From NCBI RefSeq assembly GCF_010994275.1, contig NZ_WMCD01000010.1, positions 124,001 to 188,000 on the forward strand: DNA of 64,000 nt, in the 5' to 3' direction. Origin of the DNA: Cyclobacterium jeungdonense (GTDB lineage: Bacteria > Bacteroidota > Bacteroidia > Cytophagales > Cyclobacteriaceae). Position 1 is the stretch's first letter. Each line of letters begins with the position of its first letter. Of this stretch, positions 26,359 to 35,348 are shown one piece after another. Under the pieces are notes generated by a model that saw only the letters and a list, made by a program, of their open reading frames with translations, was not told the origin of the DNA and searched no databases. Made by a program: the position numbers and the translations under genes.

Positions 26359-26862
26359 TTAAATCGCCTGATCTTTTTGACCGGCCTTTTCCATATCGTT
26401 GTGACGGAAAAATTCCAGGATTTTCCTGGCATCATCTGGTTTGATATTTTGGTTCGGCATCCTTGTCATGCATTCTTCCAGCAGCTTTTGGGCGGTTGGA
26501 TCCTGTGCCAGCATGGCATCCACGTTGGTGATCATGTTCATGATCCACTCTGGTTTCCTACGATTGGTTACCCCCTGAAACCCGGGACCTACCACACGCT
26601 GATCAGTGAGCTTATGACAAGCCGAACATTTCAAATCGTAAATGGCTTGTCCACGTTCTATCCATTCATCGTTAAGCGGATCCGAAACTTCCACCTCCGT
26701 AAATTCGCCTACCCCTTTGCCCATTTTAATGGTCTCGGGTTCCTCATTTTCAGTGGTTTGAGAAGAGGCTTCCTCACCTTGATTTTGGGAGGTCTCCCCC
26801 CCTCCACAGGAAAAAACCAGTAGTAAGGGAACCCCGTAAATTAATTTTTTGAAATGTTTCAT
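26359..26862 (-). CDS. Cytochrome c lipoprotein of the nos operon
   Basis: The 167-residue product starts with a lipoprotein signal (LLLVFSC, Cys19), then a Gln/Glu/Thr-rich linker of about 40 residues and a single class I heme domain with CSACH near residue 80 and a Met ligand in CMTRMPNQNI near residue 137. It should carry electrons from the quinol-linked chain to NosZ in the periplasm; clade II clusters usually contain such nosC-type cytochromes. It lies 25 bases upstream of nosZ on the same strand and 55 bases after the 12-helix protein. Confidence 0.88.
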   Translation of the reverse strand: MKHFKKLIYGVPLLLVFSCGGGETSQNQGEEASSQTTENEEPETIKMGKGVGEFTEVEVSDPLNDEWIERGQAIYDLKCSACHKLTDQRVVGPGFQGVTNRRKPEWIMNMITNVDAMLAQDPTAQKLLEECMTRMPNQNIKPDDARKILEFFRHNDMEKAGQKDQAI

Positions 26863-26917
26863 AGTAAGTTGGATTTAATTTGATTTAACCTATTTCTATT
26901 ATATTAAGAATAAATTA

Positions 26918-28150
26918 TTACTTATGGTGCATACAAATACTTTTTTTTATTTCAAAATAGTTTATTTTATTATATTCAATTATATATATAATTATTCCAA
27001 TAGATAAAAAGCAGGAAGTAATGAAAAGACCCTCGTAAAACCAACTGAGCCTTCCCCACTCCAGCCAGTAAAAAATGCCTTGTACAAACAGGTACAATTC
27101 AGAACCTACAAAACCCAGATAAAAGAACAATATGCTGCCTGGTAACCAGGTGGTACTTTTTTCTTCCTGCTCGCCCGGATACATGACAAACAGCAGGTAG
27201 GCTGAAAACAAGCCCAGCATGTTTAGATGGATAAATCCTACAATAATGGGCCGCAATACAATTGCCATCTCTGCCAAATCAGGAAAAACCAACAGTAACT
27301 CAAACAAAACCCGAATTCCAACGACTATTATAGCTAATTTTGCAAAAGGCCAACTGCTTTTTTGACTGGACAAGGAGCTACCAGCATTTTTAAAATAATA
27401 GATAATCGCTGCGCCCACTAAAAACTGTAGCACAGCCCCAATGCCATGGACCAGATAGGCCCAAAACGACTGATAAGCCCAAAATATAACCAGGGAAAAG
27501 GTAAAAATCTGGCTGAAGAGTAACATGCGAAAAAGCAATTGAAAGTAATTAGCGGATAATTCCTTCGATAAATTCTTTACCAACAAAGCCAGTAAAATAA
27601 AAAGCAACCATCCGTTGAATTGAAAATGAAGGTAAAATTGAATGGCCACCTGATACAGCAAGCCGGCCTTTCCCCCAGTTGCCATGATCGCGGCCAGTGT
27701 CCAAACCCCCAGGGTAGACAACACCAGAAAAACCAAGGCCGTCTTTAACAACAGCGTTACCTGGGGATTGGACCGATCATGATCTCTCCAAACCTGAAAA
27801 ACCATCAGATAACTACTAAAAATATGCAGCGTGGCAAAGAAAATAGAAAATCCAGCATATCCTTGAAGTGGGAAAGCCACCGCCATACCCAAAACAGCAA
27901 CTTGTGTGATCCAAAAAAGAATGGAGTAAATGGTCTTCCGGGATTTTTCTTGCGGAATCAACTGCCCGTGGATTAACAAAAAGAATCCCAGGTAGAGCCA
28001 GCCCAACAAAGCTACATGCGAATGGCCATGAAGCATGTACCGATAATCCATCCAACTGATTTCCCAGACAAATGCAGCACGAAGCAATAGACCCAAAACG
28101 GAAGCAATCAAAAAATTAAGTAAAACGACCAAAACCCAGGATTTCCTCAT
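26918..28150 (-). CDS. Twelve-helix membrane protein leading the nos operon
   Basis: The 410-residue product is almost entirely membrane-embedded, with about twelve helices. Conserved-looking His positions lie inside helices: HGHSHVALLGW near residue 41, FATLHIFSSY near 107, YLHFQFNGW near 173 and FIHLNMLGLF near 317. This resembles heme-copper oxidase subunit I-like and NnrS-like proteins, in which helix His bind heme or copper, but a full ligand set cannot be shown by eye. As the first gene of the nos transcript it may take part in quinol oxidation for the cytochrome/NosZ branch, or in NO handling. Function is an inference. Confidence 0.65.
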   Translation of the reverse strand: MRKSWVLVVLLNFLIASVLGLLLRAAFVWEISWMDYRYMLHGHSHVALLGWLYLGFFLLIHGQLIPQEKSRKTIYSILFWITQVAVLGMAVAFPLQGYAGFSIFFATLHIFSSYLMVFQVWRDHDRSNPQVTLLLKTALVFLVLSTLGVWTLAAIMATGGKAGLLYQVAIQFYLHFQFNGWLLFILLALLVKNLSKELSANYFQLLFRMLLFSQIFTFSLVIFWAYQSFWAYLVHGIGAVLQFLVGAAIIYYFKNAGSSLSSQKSSWPFAKLAIIVVGIRVLFELLLVFPDLAEMAIVLRPIIVGFIHLNMLGLFSAYLLFVMYPGEQEEKSTTWLPGSILFFYLGFVGSELYLFVQGIFYWLEWGRLSWFYEGLFITSCFLSIGIIIYIIEYNKINYFEIKKSICMHHK

Positions 28151-28423
28151 TGATTTGTCATTAAATGGAAAAATAATTCCATCACCACATAGCTCTCTGA
28201 ATATTTCGTAGTTAACAATACCAATTGTCTAAATACGATTGAAAAACAAAATTACATATAATTTTCAGATAACTTTGTCCTATTTAACAAATTATGATGA
28301 ATATCATGTCTGAAGCTAATTTTTCCACAGAATTAAATTCCATTTCGCTGTTACCTTTGCTTTCATAATAGCCGGAATCTTGTCATCACCCCGGATCTAG
28401 AACACGATTAAGCACAATTCGTC
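28151..28423. promoter_or_regulatory. Divergent nos/nirK control region with one Crp/Fnr-type box
   Basis: At 28294-28307 lies ATGAT-GAAT-ATCAT, a perfect palindrome of the Crp/Fnr type (consensus TTGAT-N4-ATCAA). Toward nirK, TACCTTTG at 28352-28359 matches the Bacteroidota -7 element TAnnTTTG. Toward nos, the minus strand reads TAATTTTG at 28254-28247, also a full match. Inferred start points near 28364 and 28242 put the box about 60 bases upstream of each, the distance used by class I Crp/Fnr activators. One regulator dimer could therefore control both operons. The regulator gene is not in the window. Confidence 0.7.
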
Positions 28424-29899
28424 ATGGAAAAAGTAAGAGAGAAAGTAAATTTAAGAGTTTTTTATCCTTTTATCCTTTTTTTGATATTTGGACTGGAAGG
28501 CTGTGGTAGTGAAGCCTCCGAAAAAACCTATCGCCCAGAGAGTGTAACTACCAATTCTCAAATGAAACTATTTGGAGAAGAGGAAGCCATTTTAACTGCG
28601 CCTCCATTGGTACCGCCTCCGGTGGGAAACCGGCCCGCTAAAAAACTGTACATGGAGATGGAGATCATCGAAAAGGAGGCTGAAATGGCCGACGGCGTTA
28701 CCTATATGTATTGGACGTTTGGCGGTTCGGTACCTGGTTCATTTATCCGCACCCGGGTTGGTGATCTGGTAGAATTCAAAATAAAAAACCACCCCGACAA
28801 TAAGCTGCCTCACAACATAGATCTGCATGCTGTGACCGGACAAGGAGGTGGTGCAGAAGCCTCATTCGTTGCTCCAGGACAGGAAAAAACCTTTTCCTTC
28901 AAAGTAATCAATCCTGGATTGTATGTGTACCACTGTGCAACTGCTCCTGTGGGTATGCACGTTGCCAATGGCATGTATGGTCTGATTTTGGTAGAACCAG
29001 CGGGAGGATTACCGCCTGTTGACAAGGAATTTTATGTCATGCAAGGAGATTTTTATACCGAAGGCAAATACGGGCAAACCGGATTACAACCTTTCAGCAT
29101 GCAGAAGGCGATAGACGAAAACCCAGATTACGTGGTGTTCAATGGCAGTGTTAACGGGTTATCGGGAGACAATGCGATTACTGCAAAAGTGGGCGAAAGC
29201 ATCCGGATATTTTTTGGCAATGGCGGACCCAATCTGGCTTCCTCCTTTCACGTGATCGGAGAGATTTTCGACAAGGTATACGTGGAGGGCGGAAGCCAGA
29301 CCAATACCAATGTGCAAACCACTTTGGTACCTGCCGGAGGATCCGCCATTCTGGAATTTGTCGCGGACGTTCCTTCCAACCTTGTATTGGTAGACCACAG
29401 CATTTTCCGTGCGTTCAATAAAGGAGCGTTAGGCATTTTGGCTGTGAGTGGAGAAGAAAACCCAGCCGTATTTGCGGGAGAAATCATGGAAGGTATATAC
29501 CAGCCGGAAGGAAGCGTGATCCAAACCATGCCTCAATCGGAAATGGAATTAACTGCACCTAAAGATCTGAGCCAGGAGGAACAGATTGCTGCCGGCAAAA
29601 AACTGTACATGCAAGCCTGCTTTGCGTGTCACCAAACGGATGGCCAAGGCGTTCCTAATGCCTTTCCTCCCTTGGCAGATGCCGACTATCTCAATGCCGA
29701 TCCGGAACGAGCAATTGATGTCCTTCTTAACGGACTTTCCGGCGAAATCACCGTCAACGGAAAAAATTACAACAGTATCATGCCAGCGCAGCAGCTTACC
29801 AATGAGGAAGTGGCAAACGTCCTGACCTATGTGTATCATAGCTGGGGAAATATCGGAACCGTAATCAGTCCGGAAATGGTAAAATCCAGAAGAAAATGA
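28424..29899 (+). CDS. nirK: Copper nitrite reductase NirK fused to a C-terminal cytochrome c
   Basis: The 491-residue product has a lipoprotein signal (GLEGC), two cupredoxin domains and a C-terminal class I cytochrome c. Type 1 and type 2 copper ligands are visible: His130, Asp133 and His135 in PHNIDLH, His170-Cys171 and Met178-His179 in the YHCATAP segment, and His276 and His325 in the second domain. The heme motif is CFACH at residues 399-403, with a Met in SIMPAQQ as probable sixth ligand. The enzyme reduces nitrite to nitric oxide in the periplasm, and the fused heme domain feeds electrons to the copper centre. The stop overlaps the start of the next gene by four bases. No nitric oxide reductase is visible in the window. 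Confidence 0.95.
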   Translation: MEKVREKVNLRVFYPFILFLIFGLEGCGSEASEKTYRPESVTTNSQMKLFGEEEAILTAPPLVPPPVGNRPAKKLYMEMEIIEKEAEMADGVTYMYWTFGGSVPGSFIRTRVGDLVEFKIKNHPDNKLPHNIDLHAVTGQGGGAEASFVAPGQEKTFSFKVINPGLYVYHCATAPVGMHVANGMYGLILVEPAGGLPPVDKEFYVMQGDFYTEGKYGQTGLQPFSMQKAIDENPDYVVFNGSVNGLSGDNAITAKVGESIRIFFGNGGPNLASSFHVIGEIFDKVYVEGGSQTNTNVQTTLVPAGGSAILEFVADVPSNLVLVDHSIFRAFNKGALGILAVSGEENPAVFAGEIMEGIYQPEGSVIQTMPQSEMELTAPKDLSQEEQIAAGKKLYMQACFACHQTDGQGVPNAFPPLADADYLNADPERAIDVLLNGLSGEITVNGKNYNSIMPAQQLTNEEVANVLTYVYHSWGNIGTVISPEMVKSRRK

Positions 29900-30669
29900 A
29901 AGCGTTAGCTCTTTTGGTCTTGTTCAGCATGCAGGCGATGGGCCTGCATGCACAATACGAGGATATGGTATCCATAGAAGGGGGAGCTTACGCCCCCCTT
30001 TATGGTAGCAGCGCGGAGCTGGTAGGAGTGAACGGTTTTTATATTGATGCGGAACCCGTCACACATGCGGATTTCCTGAATTTTGTCAAAGAATATCCCG
30101 AATGGCGAAAATCAGGTGTAAAACGACTTTTTGCCGATGAACGGTACCTGCAGTTGTGGGAGAACGATCTAGAAATTCCGGAAACCCTGAAAAACAGTCC
30201 CGTAGTGCAGGTTTCCTGGTTTGCGGCAAAAGCCTATTGCGATTGCCAGGGTAAGCGTCTGCCTACTGTGGATGAATGGGAATACGTCGCCATGGCCAGC
30301 GCAACTCAAAAAGATGCCCGTGAGGACAGTCTTTTTACCCTTTCCATCCTTTCCAGTTATGAGAAACCCAAAACCTACCTTATGGAGGTAGGTCTTCAAG
30401 AGCAAAATGCCTGGGGAATTCATGACCTACATGGATTGGTTTGGGAATGGACACAGGACTTTAATAGCATCATTCTCACCGGGGAATCCCGAAATAACGG
30501 CAACACAGACTTGGGGCTTTTTTGTGCAAGTGGTGCCCTGGGAGCCAATGACCTGATGAATTATGCAGCCTTTATGCGCTATGCCATGCGGTCCAGCCTG
30601 AAAGCTCGCTACTCCCTGACTAATCTGGGATTTCGCTGTGCCAGCGATTTATCTCCAGACAGTAATTGA
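29896..30669 (+). CDS. Formylglycine-generating-enzyme-like (SUMF1/EgtB/PvdO) protein in the nirK operon
   Basis: The 257-residue product has a signal peptide (ending near GLHAQY) and the FGE-sulfatase fold: MVSIEGGAYAPLYGS at the start, PVTHADFLNFVKEYP, VSWFAAKAYCDCQGKRLPT near residue 105, WEWTQDFNS near 183 and FRCASD at the end. The catalytic Cys pair of true formylglycine-generating enzymes is not evident at the usual C-terminal place, so it is a SUMF1-like protein of unknown reaction. Its coupling to nirK (ATGA overlap) and export to the periplasm suggest a role in maturing or assisting the nitrite reductase. Confidence 0.8.
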   Translation: MKALALLVLFSMQAMGLHAQYEDMVSIEGGAYAPLYGSSAELVGVNGFYIDAEPVTHADFLNFVKEYPEWRKSGVKRLFADERYLQLWENDLEIPETLKNSPVVQVSWFAAKAYCDCQGKRLPTVDEWEYVAMASATQKDAREDSLFTLSILSSYEKPKTYLMEVGLQEQNAWGIHDLHGLVWEWTQDFNSIILTGESRNNGNTDLGLFCASGALGANDLMNYAAFMRYAMRSSLKARYSLTNLGFRCASDLSPDSN

Positions 30670-30697
30670 TAAGAAGAGATAAAAAACGAAAACACTA

Positions 30698-31303
30698 ATG
30701 CAACATACAATGAAAATTGCTATCCAATTATTCGGATTTGCCTGCCTGCTTTTCAGCTGTGGCCAATCGGACACCAGCACGACAGCTATATCGGACCAAC
30801 AAGAGGGAATGCATGACATGTCTATCTACCACCTTCCTTCCGATTGGAATACCCATCACGGTGAAAAAATTTCATTCCAGGACCTGAAAGGACAGCCTTT
30901 GGTGGTGGTTATGATTTACACCGCCTGTAAAACGGCCTGCCCAAGATTGGTCGCCGACATGCGGCAGATTGAAGCCAAGGCTGCTCCCCATGTAAAACTT
31001 CAACCCCGATACATCCTGGTCAGCATTGACCCCAGAAATGACCATCCTGAAAAATTAAATCAATTTGCTGCTGACAATGGAATGGATGGGGAGCAATGGC
31101 TTTTTTTACAGGGAACCGAATCCGGTGTACGGGAATTTGCCAATGTACTTTCCATGAAATACAAAAAAATAGACCCCATTGATTTCTCCCATTCGAATAT
31201 CATCAGCGTGTTCGATACGGAAGGTGTGCTCCAGTATCAAAAAGAAGGCCTAGGTTTGCAAAATGAGGAAATCATTGAGAATATTCTGAGGGTCTCAGAA
31301 TAA
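30698..31303 (+). CDS. SCO1/SenC-family copper chaperone lipoprotein
   Basis: The 201-residue product has a lipoprotein signal (FACLLFSC) and the thioredoxin-like SCO fold. The copper-binding motif is Cys-x3-Cys in YTACKTACPRL near residue 92, with the partner His in FSHSNIIS near residue 165. SCO proteins deliver Cu to CuA or related sites, or keep their Cys reduced. Located 28 bases after the SUMF1-like gene, it probably loads copper on NirK or on the CuA site of NosZ. An ATG four codons downstream (30710) would also give a sound signal peptide. Confidence 0.88.
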   Translation: MQHTMKIAIQLFGFACLLFSCGQSDTSTTAISDQQEGMHDMSIYHLPSDWNTHHGEKISFQDLKGQPLVVVMIYTACKTACPRLVADMRQIEAKAAPHVKLQPRYILVSIDPRNDHPEKLNQFAADNGMDGEQWLFLQGTESGVREFANVLSMKYKKIDPIDFSHSNIISVFDTEGVLQYQKEGLGLQNEEIIENILRVSE

Positions 31304-31305
31304 TT

Positions 31306-31707
31306 TTATCCAATAGGATGAATGTGGTTATCTTGGTAATAGGCGATTTTCAGCTGAAACATTTCGGCCATTTTTTCAGCCCTCCACTGGGCCTCTTCCG
31401 CCTTTTGTCCTCGGAAGTTTTCTTCCAGTGTTTTTTTAAATAACACCAGCCATCGCTGGAAATGCTCCTCTCCAATTGGCATGGTCGCATGGGGTGTAAA
31501 GGGACTTCCATGATACGTGTGTTCCTGAAGCAAAACTGTTTGCCAAAACCGGTACATTTTTGCTAAATGGACATCCCAGCTATCTCCAATCCGTTTTTCA
31601 AAAACCGGCCCTAATAACGGGTCCCTTCTTACCTTATCGTAAAAAGTGTCCACTAATTCCCGGATCTCCTCAATCGTTTCAATTTCCTTCTTCACCATCA
31701 TCAACAC
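31306..31707 (-). CDS. Group III truncated haemoglobin
   Basis: The 133-residue product matches truncated globins of group III: LVDTFYDKVRRDPLLGPVFE near the start, WDVHLAKMYRFWQTVLL in the middle, the long loop with YHGSPFTPHA, and the proximal-His segment GEEHFQRWLVLF. Such haemoglobins bind O2 and NO and protect against nitrosative stress. The gene follows an Rrf2 regulator by 22 bases on the same strand and converges with the SCO gene, placing it in the nitrogen-oxide locus. The first of three clustered ATG codons is used; the third is equally likely. Confidence 0.88.
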   Translation of the reverse strand: MLMMVKKEIETIEEIRELVDTFYDKVRRDPLLGPVFEKRIGDSWDVHLAKMYRFWQTVLLQEHTYHGSPFTPHATMPIGEEHFQRWLVLFKKTLEENFRGQKAEEAQWRAEKMAEMFQLKIAYYQDNHIHPIG

Positions 31708-31729
31708 TAAAATTATTTTTTATACAACA

Positions 31730-32173
31730 TCAGGGATTCAGCACACGGCTCAGCGTGGCCTTTCCGGAAGCCACCTGGCTGGCCACCTCCTTCAATGATT
31801 TTTCAGACAAAAGCCGGGTGAGTCCCTCCCGAATGGCCTTGTACTCATCATGGATGGGGCAGGGGTGATTTTCAGAACAGTGTTTCAATCCCAATCCGCA
31901 ACCGTTAAACAACTTATCCCCATCAATGGCAACTACCAGGTCCAATAAGCGCATGTTTTCCTGGTCCTCATTAATGTAAAACCCACCGTTAGGTCCTTTA
32001 GTAGAACTAACCAGGTTTTGTTTCGCCAGGGATTGCAAAATTTTAGCCGTAAAATATTCCGGAGCATCTATTTCTTTGCAAATATCCTTTACCCCCAATT
32101 TGATCCCCCTCTTATTTTGGGACCAGATATAGATCACTGCCCTTATCCCGTATTCACAAGCTTTCGAAAACAT
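31730..32173 (-). CDS. Rrf2-family transcriptional regulator (NsrR/IscR-like)
   Basis: The 147-residue protein has the Rrf2 winged helix-turn-helix (EYGIRAVIYIW to YFTAKILQSLAKQNLV, residues 5-52) and the wing GPNGGFY. Three Cys follow in the segment NGCGLGLKHCSENHPC near residues 91-104, spaced x6 and x5, as needed for an iron-sulfur cluster. NsrR-type members sense NO and release DNA when the cluster is nitrosylated. It probably controls the haemoglobin gene downstream and perhaps other NO-detoxification genes in this region; that is inferred from position. Confidence 0.88.
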   Translation of the reverse strand: MFSKACEYGIRAVIYIWSQNKRGIKLGVKDICKEIDAPEYFTAKILQSLAKQNLVSSTKGPNGGFYINEDQENMRLLDLVVAIDGDKLFNGCGLGLKHCSENHPCPIHDEYKAIREGLTRLLSEKSLKEVASQVASGKATLSRVLNP

Positions 32174-32351
32174 TTATTTACTAGTTATTTTTTTTCCAAA
32201 ATTTATCTTCCCGTAACTGATCCGAAACTTTTTAGTGGTTTTTACATACGAGTTCTCCGATTTTGAGCGACTACCTGTGTTGGGGAAGGTAAATAACAAC
32301 AACAAAGATAATCAGATTCCTGATTTAATAAAATACTTAATTATCCTTTTT

Positions 32352-33735
32352 TCAAAAATCCACACTCAGCATCATCCGGAAATTTCTACCAGGCGCAAAC
32401 AGCAGAACGCCTTGATTGCCAATAGGACGGTTTAGGTGCTCATAGTAGAATTGATTTAGCAAATTATGAACAGCAGACTTTACTGTCAGTAAAGGCGACA
32501 ACCGATAACTTCCTTCCATGTCAAGCAAATTAAAACCAGGGCTGGAAGGTTCCGCAAAGCGTTCGGAAACTCTTTTTTGGCGCCGAAGCCAGGCGCCATC
32601 TTATTAAAGAAGTGAGTTTGCCGTCAAAATGGCTGTCTTGCAAGGAATACCGGACATCCAGAGGAGAAATTTCAGGAAGCGGTTCCTGATGGCTAAGGTC
32701 CTACCCACACGTATAGGCCGCCATCACCAATTGCGACCAATTCGGACCCAGGCGATGCTCGAAGGTCCATTCAAATCCCGTTTTAAGTACCTCGTTCACA
32801 TTCACAAATTGCCTTACTCCGGGACTTTGGGGCAATCGAGGCGCTAGTTCTCTTTTTTTTTACCGGTAATATAGTCTGTCAGGTAGGCTGCAAACAAGCG
32901 TAGAGAAAACGAAAAATGTTCGGGCCGGTACTGCAGGCTCACATCCAGTTGATTATTCGTTTCTGGTTTCAGCTGCGGATTTCCCAGCAATTCATAGGGA
33001 TCCAGGCCCACTGGAAAACAATGAATGTACCGTTCGGTAAGACTCCCGCTCCGGCTAACCCTTGCCATCCATAAGCCCAGTTGCCATGCCTCGTTCAAGT
33101 CGGTTTGCCAGCCCATGGATATCCCGGGATTGGCTTGCAGGGATGAAATTGATTCAACCTGCTGTCTAAACGCCTCGGTAGGATTTAGGGCTCTGGCCTG
33201 ATTCATATCCAACCTTCCGGACACACTTAGCACTCCCTGATTTATTGGCAGGGAAAGGCTCCAACCCCCCCCTTTTTTCAATTACACCCTCTTACCATCC
33301 ATTGTCCAACAGGGTTTTACCTTCATTTGGGCCCATCAAAAATGTTCTTTTGCATTCGACCCAGTGCAATTAGTGAAGTGGGTGGATCCATCCGGTTGGG
33401 GCAGGCAGCAGTAGCCGACTGAAGCCCATCCACTCCGGATTCCAGGTAGCACTTCCCTCCTCTCAAAGCCGATCAAATTCAGTATTGGTAAGGTACCAAG
33501 TCCCGTAACGTATATGGTCAAGACGAAGGGACGCCCCTTTTTGAAAAGAAAGGAAAACCCTACCGGTAGTGTCACTGCTCCCCTGCTGGGTTCCGTACCA
33601 ATAGTGCATCCCCACAATCGGTGAGGCGTCATCCTCATCATAAAAACGGATCGGCTTGTTTTCCTGTGCGAAAGAAACTGCAAACGGAGCCATCAAAAAT
33701 AGGGCTAAGATAAAATTGAAAGATATACGTTTCAT
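32352..33735 (-). pseudogene. TonB-dependent outer-membrane receptor, decayed
   Basis: The 5' end at 33735 codes for a signal peptide and a carboxypeptidase-regulatory-like start of 90 residues, then a stop at 33463. A second open stretch (33281-32844) is barrel sequence with LSLPINQGVLSVSGRLDMN and NPQLKPETNNQLDVSLQYRP, ending at a shift in a run of T residues near 32860. Reading then continues in other frames (SPGVRQFVNVNEVLKTGFEW; EPLPEISPLD; SPGFNLLDMEGSYRLSPLLT) to the family end FAPGRNFRMMLSVDF and a stop at 32352. Most of the plug is missing. Intact members have about 700-800 residues; only about 460 codons remain. A role in copper uptake for the nos/nir enzymes is possible but unproved. 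Confidence 0.88.
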
Positions 33736-34206
33736 TTTAAATGAAATTTTGGATTTCCCGGAAGGGAAACTTTTGATAAATGGGCTCGTTGGTCAGGAAC
33801 GATTGAGCCAGTCAGTGTTGCTAAAGTAAGGATCAGGTTTTTTTCAAAAACGTAGCATTTGTCACCGAATTACAACTAACGAACTGAATGGGATTTTCAA
33901 CGAAAAACGGTAGAAAAAACAAACACCAAACTTATGATTTCAGGAAAACCTGTGGTTTGCCGCTGTTCCGTATCCGCTGCTTTTTCCAAACTTTTATCCA
34001 GTTCACAGGAACCCTTGCAGTTCATTTCCGACTTGTCCAAATTGACACAAAATAATGCGGCGATCGTATCTCTATTCCAAAAAAATCTAATGTATTATGG
34101 AAAAAGCATTGACCTGCACGATCATAAAGCCTGCCAGCAAAAATGGGATACCAGACGTAAGGATTCGTGAGGCCATATTATCTGCAAGCAACGGTAAAAA
34201 ATGAAT
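33736..34206. other. Intergenic region without a clear gene
   Basis: About 470 bases between the dead receptor and the NnrS-like gene. A plus-strand opening at 33934-34170 (78 codons) starts without a visible ribosome site and has no recognisable sequence. I see no hairpin of note. Confidence 0.4.
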
Positions 34207-35337
34207 TCATTTGCAGGTTACCATTTTCTTTTCCGAACTCAAATTTTTCGCACCATGGACCAAAGTAGTCCCCTTTTTGGGTTCTTTCATTTGCCATCTG
34301 AAATAAAAAATGAAACCCATGCTTAAAAAAATGGCAAGAATAGAAAAACCATTTATGGTGCCAAAAAGATACCTCCAGTCGGACCAACCTGCCCAGGCTG
34401 ACGTGATTCTGCCTACCAAACTGAGCTGAAATACAACCCATCCCCACCACAAAAGGGGATGAAACAAGTCTACCCGAACCTTAAACACTGCCGGAAAAAT
34501 TATCGGCGCATGCGCCCAAATCATGGAAAAGGCAAACCCGAGAAAAAAGGTGTGCAAATACAGGTCGTAATGGAAGGGATGATTTGCCAAAAACACTAAC
34601 ACCAGACCGTGAAATACCAGCCAGGCAAAGCCCACCAAAAGGCCTATGCCAATGTAACGAAACTGCCCGGATTTTTTTACTCCAAACCGGGCCATGTCAT
34701 AATGCAACAACCAGAGACCTGCTCCGATGCCTGAAATTCCCAAAACCATCCTGCCCCACTGATGAAAAGGAAGCAATAATCCCAGCCCATAGCAGGCGAG
34801 TATCAGATAGAATAGTCGGTAAATGGACGCAGGAATAGGTAAATAACGGCTAAGCTCGAGCCTTTCACCGACGATGGTGAAAAACAGAAATGCCATCCAC
34901 CAGCCTGCAGACAGCGCTACAAATCCGGTGTAGAGGTAGACGAAGTTCCCCAACATCCAACAGGCCGCTCCAAAGGCTATCAAATAGGCGTGTATATGGG
35001 GGGTTTTTAGCGTTTGGAAGTACATCATACCTACCAGACCCAAACTGGAGATTAATAAAAAAACAGCCCCCACACCGTGCAGTCCGCCCAAAAATAAGGG
35101 AATGGACAAACCACTCAGTACAGGGACCATTAACCAAACAGCATTTTTCATGACCACACTCCGCTCCAGCGAAATAAGCGTTCCCAAAAACCCACCTATC
35201 ATCAATACTCCGTGGTGCGCCGCTGGCATTTGAGCTGCAAAACCTTCAAAACCAAGTCTCAGCCATCCTCCTAAAAGTCCGGTAATAAGGCCGCCTATTA
35301 CAAGCGGCAATACGAATGCAGGTGCTATTTTTTTCAT
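34207..35337 (-). CDS. NnrS-like membrane protein
   Basis: The 376-residue product has about twelve hydrophobic helices. The segments AHHGVLMIGGFLGTLI near residue 38, KTPHIHAYLIAF near 115 and LYLHTFFLGFAFSMIWAHAPI near 260-280 carry in-membrane His and resemble NnrS, a heme/copper protein linked to tolerance of NO. The C-terminal 35 residues are polar. It lies eleven bases after the RIC gene on the same strand, so both are in one NO-damage operon. Assignment to NnrS itself is by pattern and context. Confidence 0.75.
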   Translation of the reverse strand: MKKIAPAFVLPLVIGGLITGLLGGWLRLGFEGFAAQMPAAHHGVLMIGGFLGTLISLERSVVMKNAVWLMVPVLSGLSIPLFLGGLHGVGAVFLLISSLGLVGMMYFQTLKTPHIHAYLIAFGAACWMLGNFVYLYTGFVALSAGWWMAFLFFTIVGERLELSRYLPIPASIYRLFYLILACYGLGLLLPFHQWGRMVLGISGIGAGLWLLHYDMARFGVKKSGQFRYIGIGLLVGFAWLVFHGLVLVFLANHPFHYDLYLHTFFLGFAFSMIWAHAPIIFPAVFKVRVDLFHPLLWWGWVVFQLSLVGRITSAWAGWSDWRYLFGTINGFSILAIFLSMGFIFYFRWQMKEPKKGTTLVHGAKNLSSEKKMVTCK

Positions 35338-35348
35338 CTTAGTTACAT

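Noticed and set aside
32352..33735. Naming the dead receptor NosA (copper receptor)
   Set aside because: Position fits but the remaining sequence does not show copper-receptor-specific features.
33934..34170. 78-codon plus-strand opening
   Set aside because: No family pattern, no ribosome site, and next to a decayed gene.
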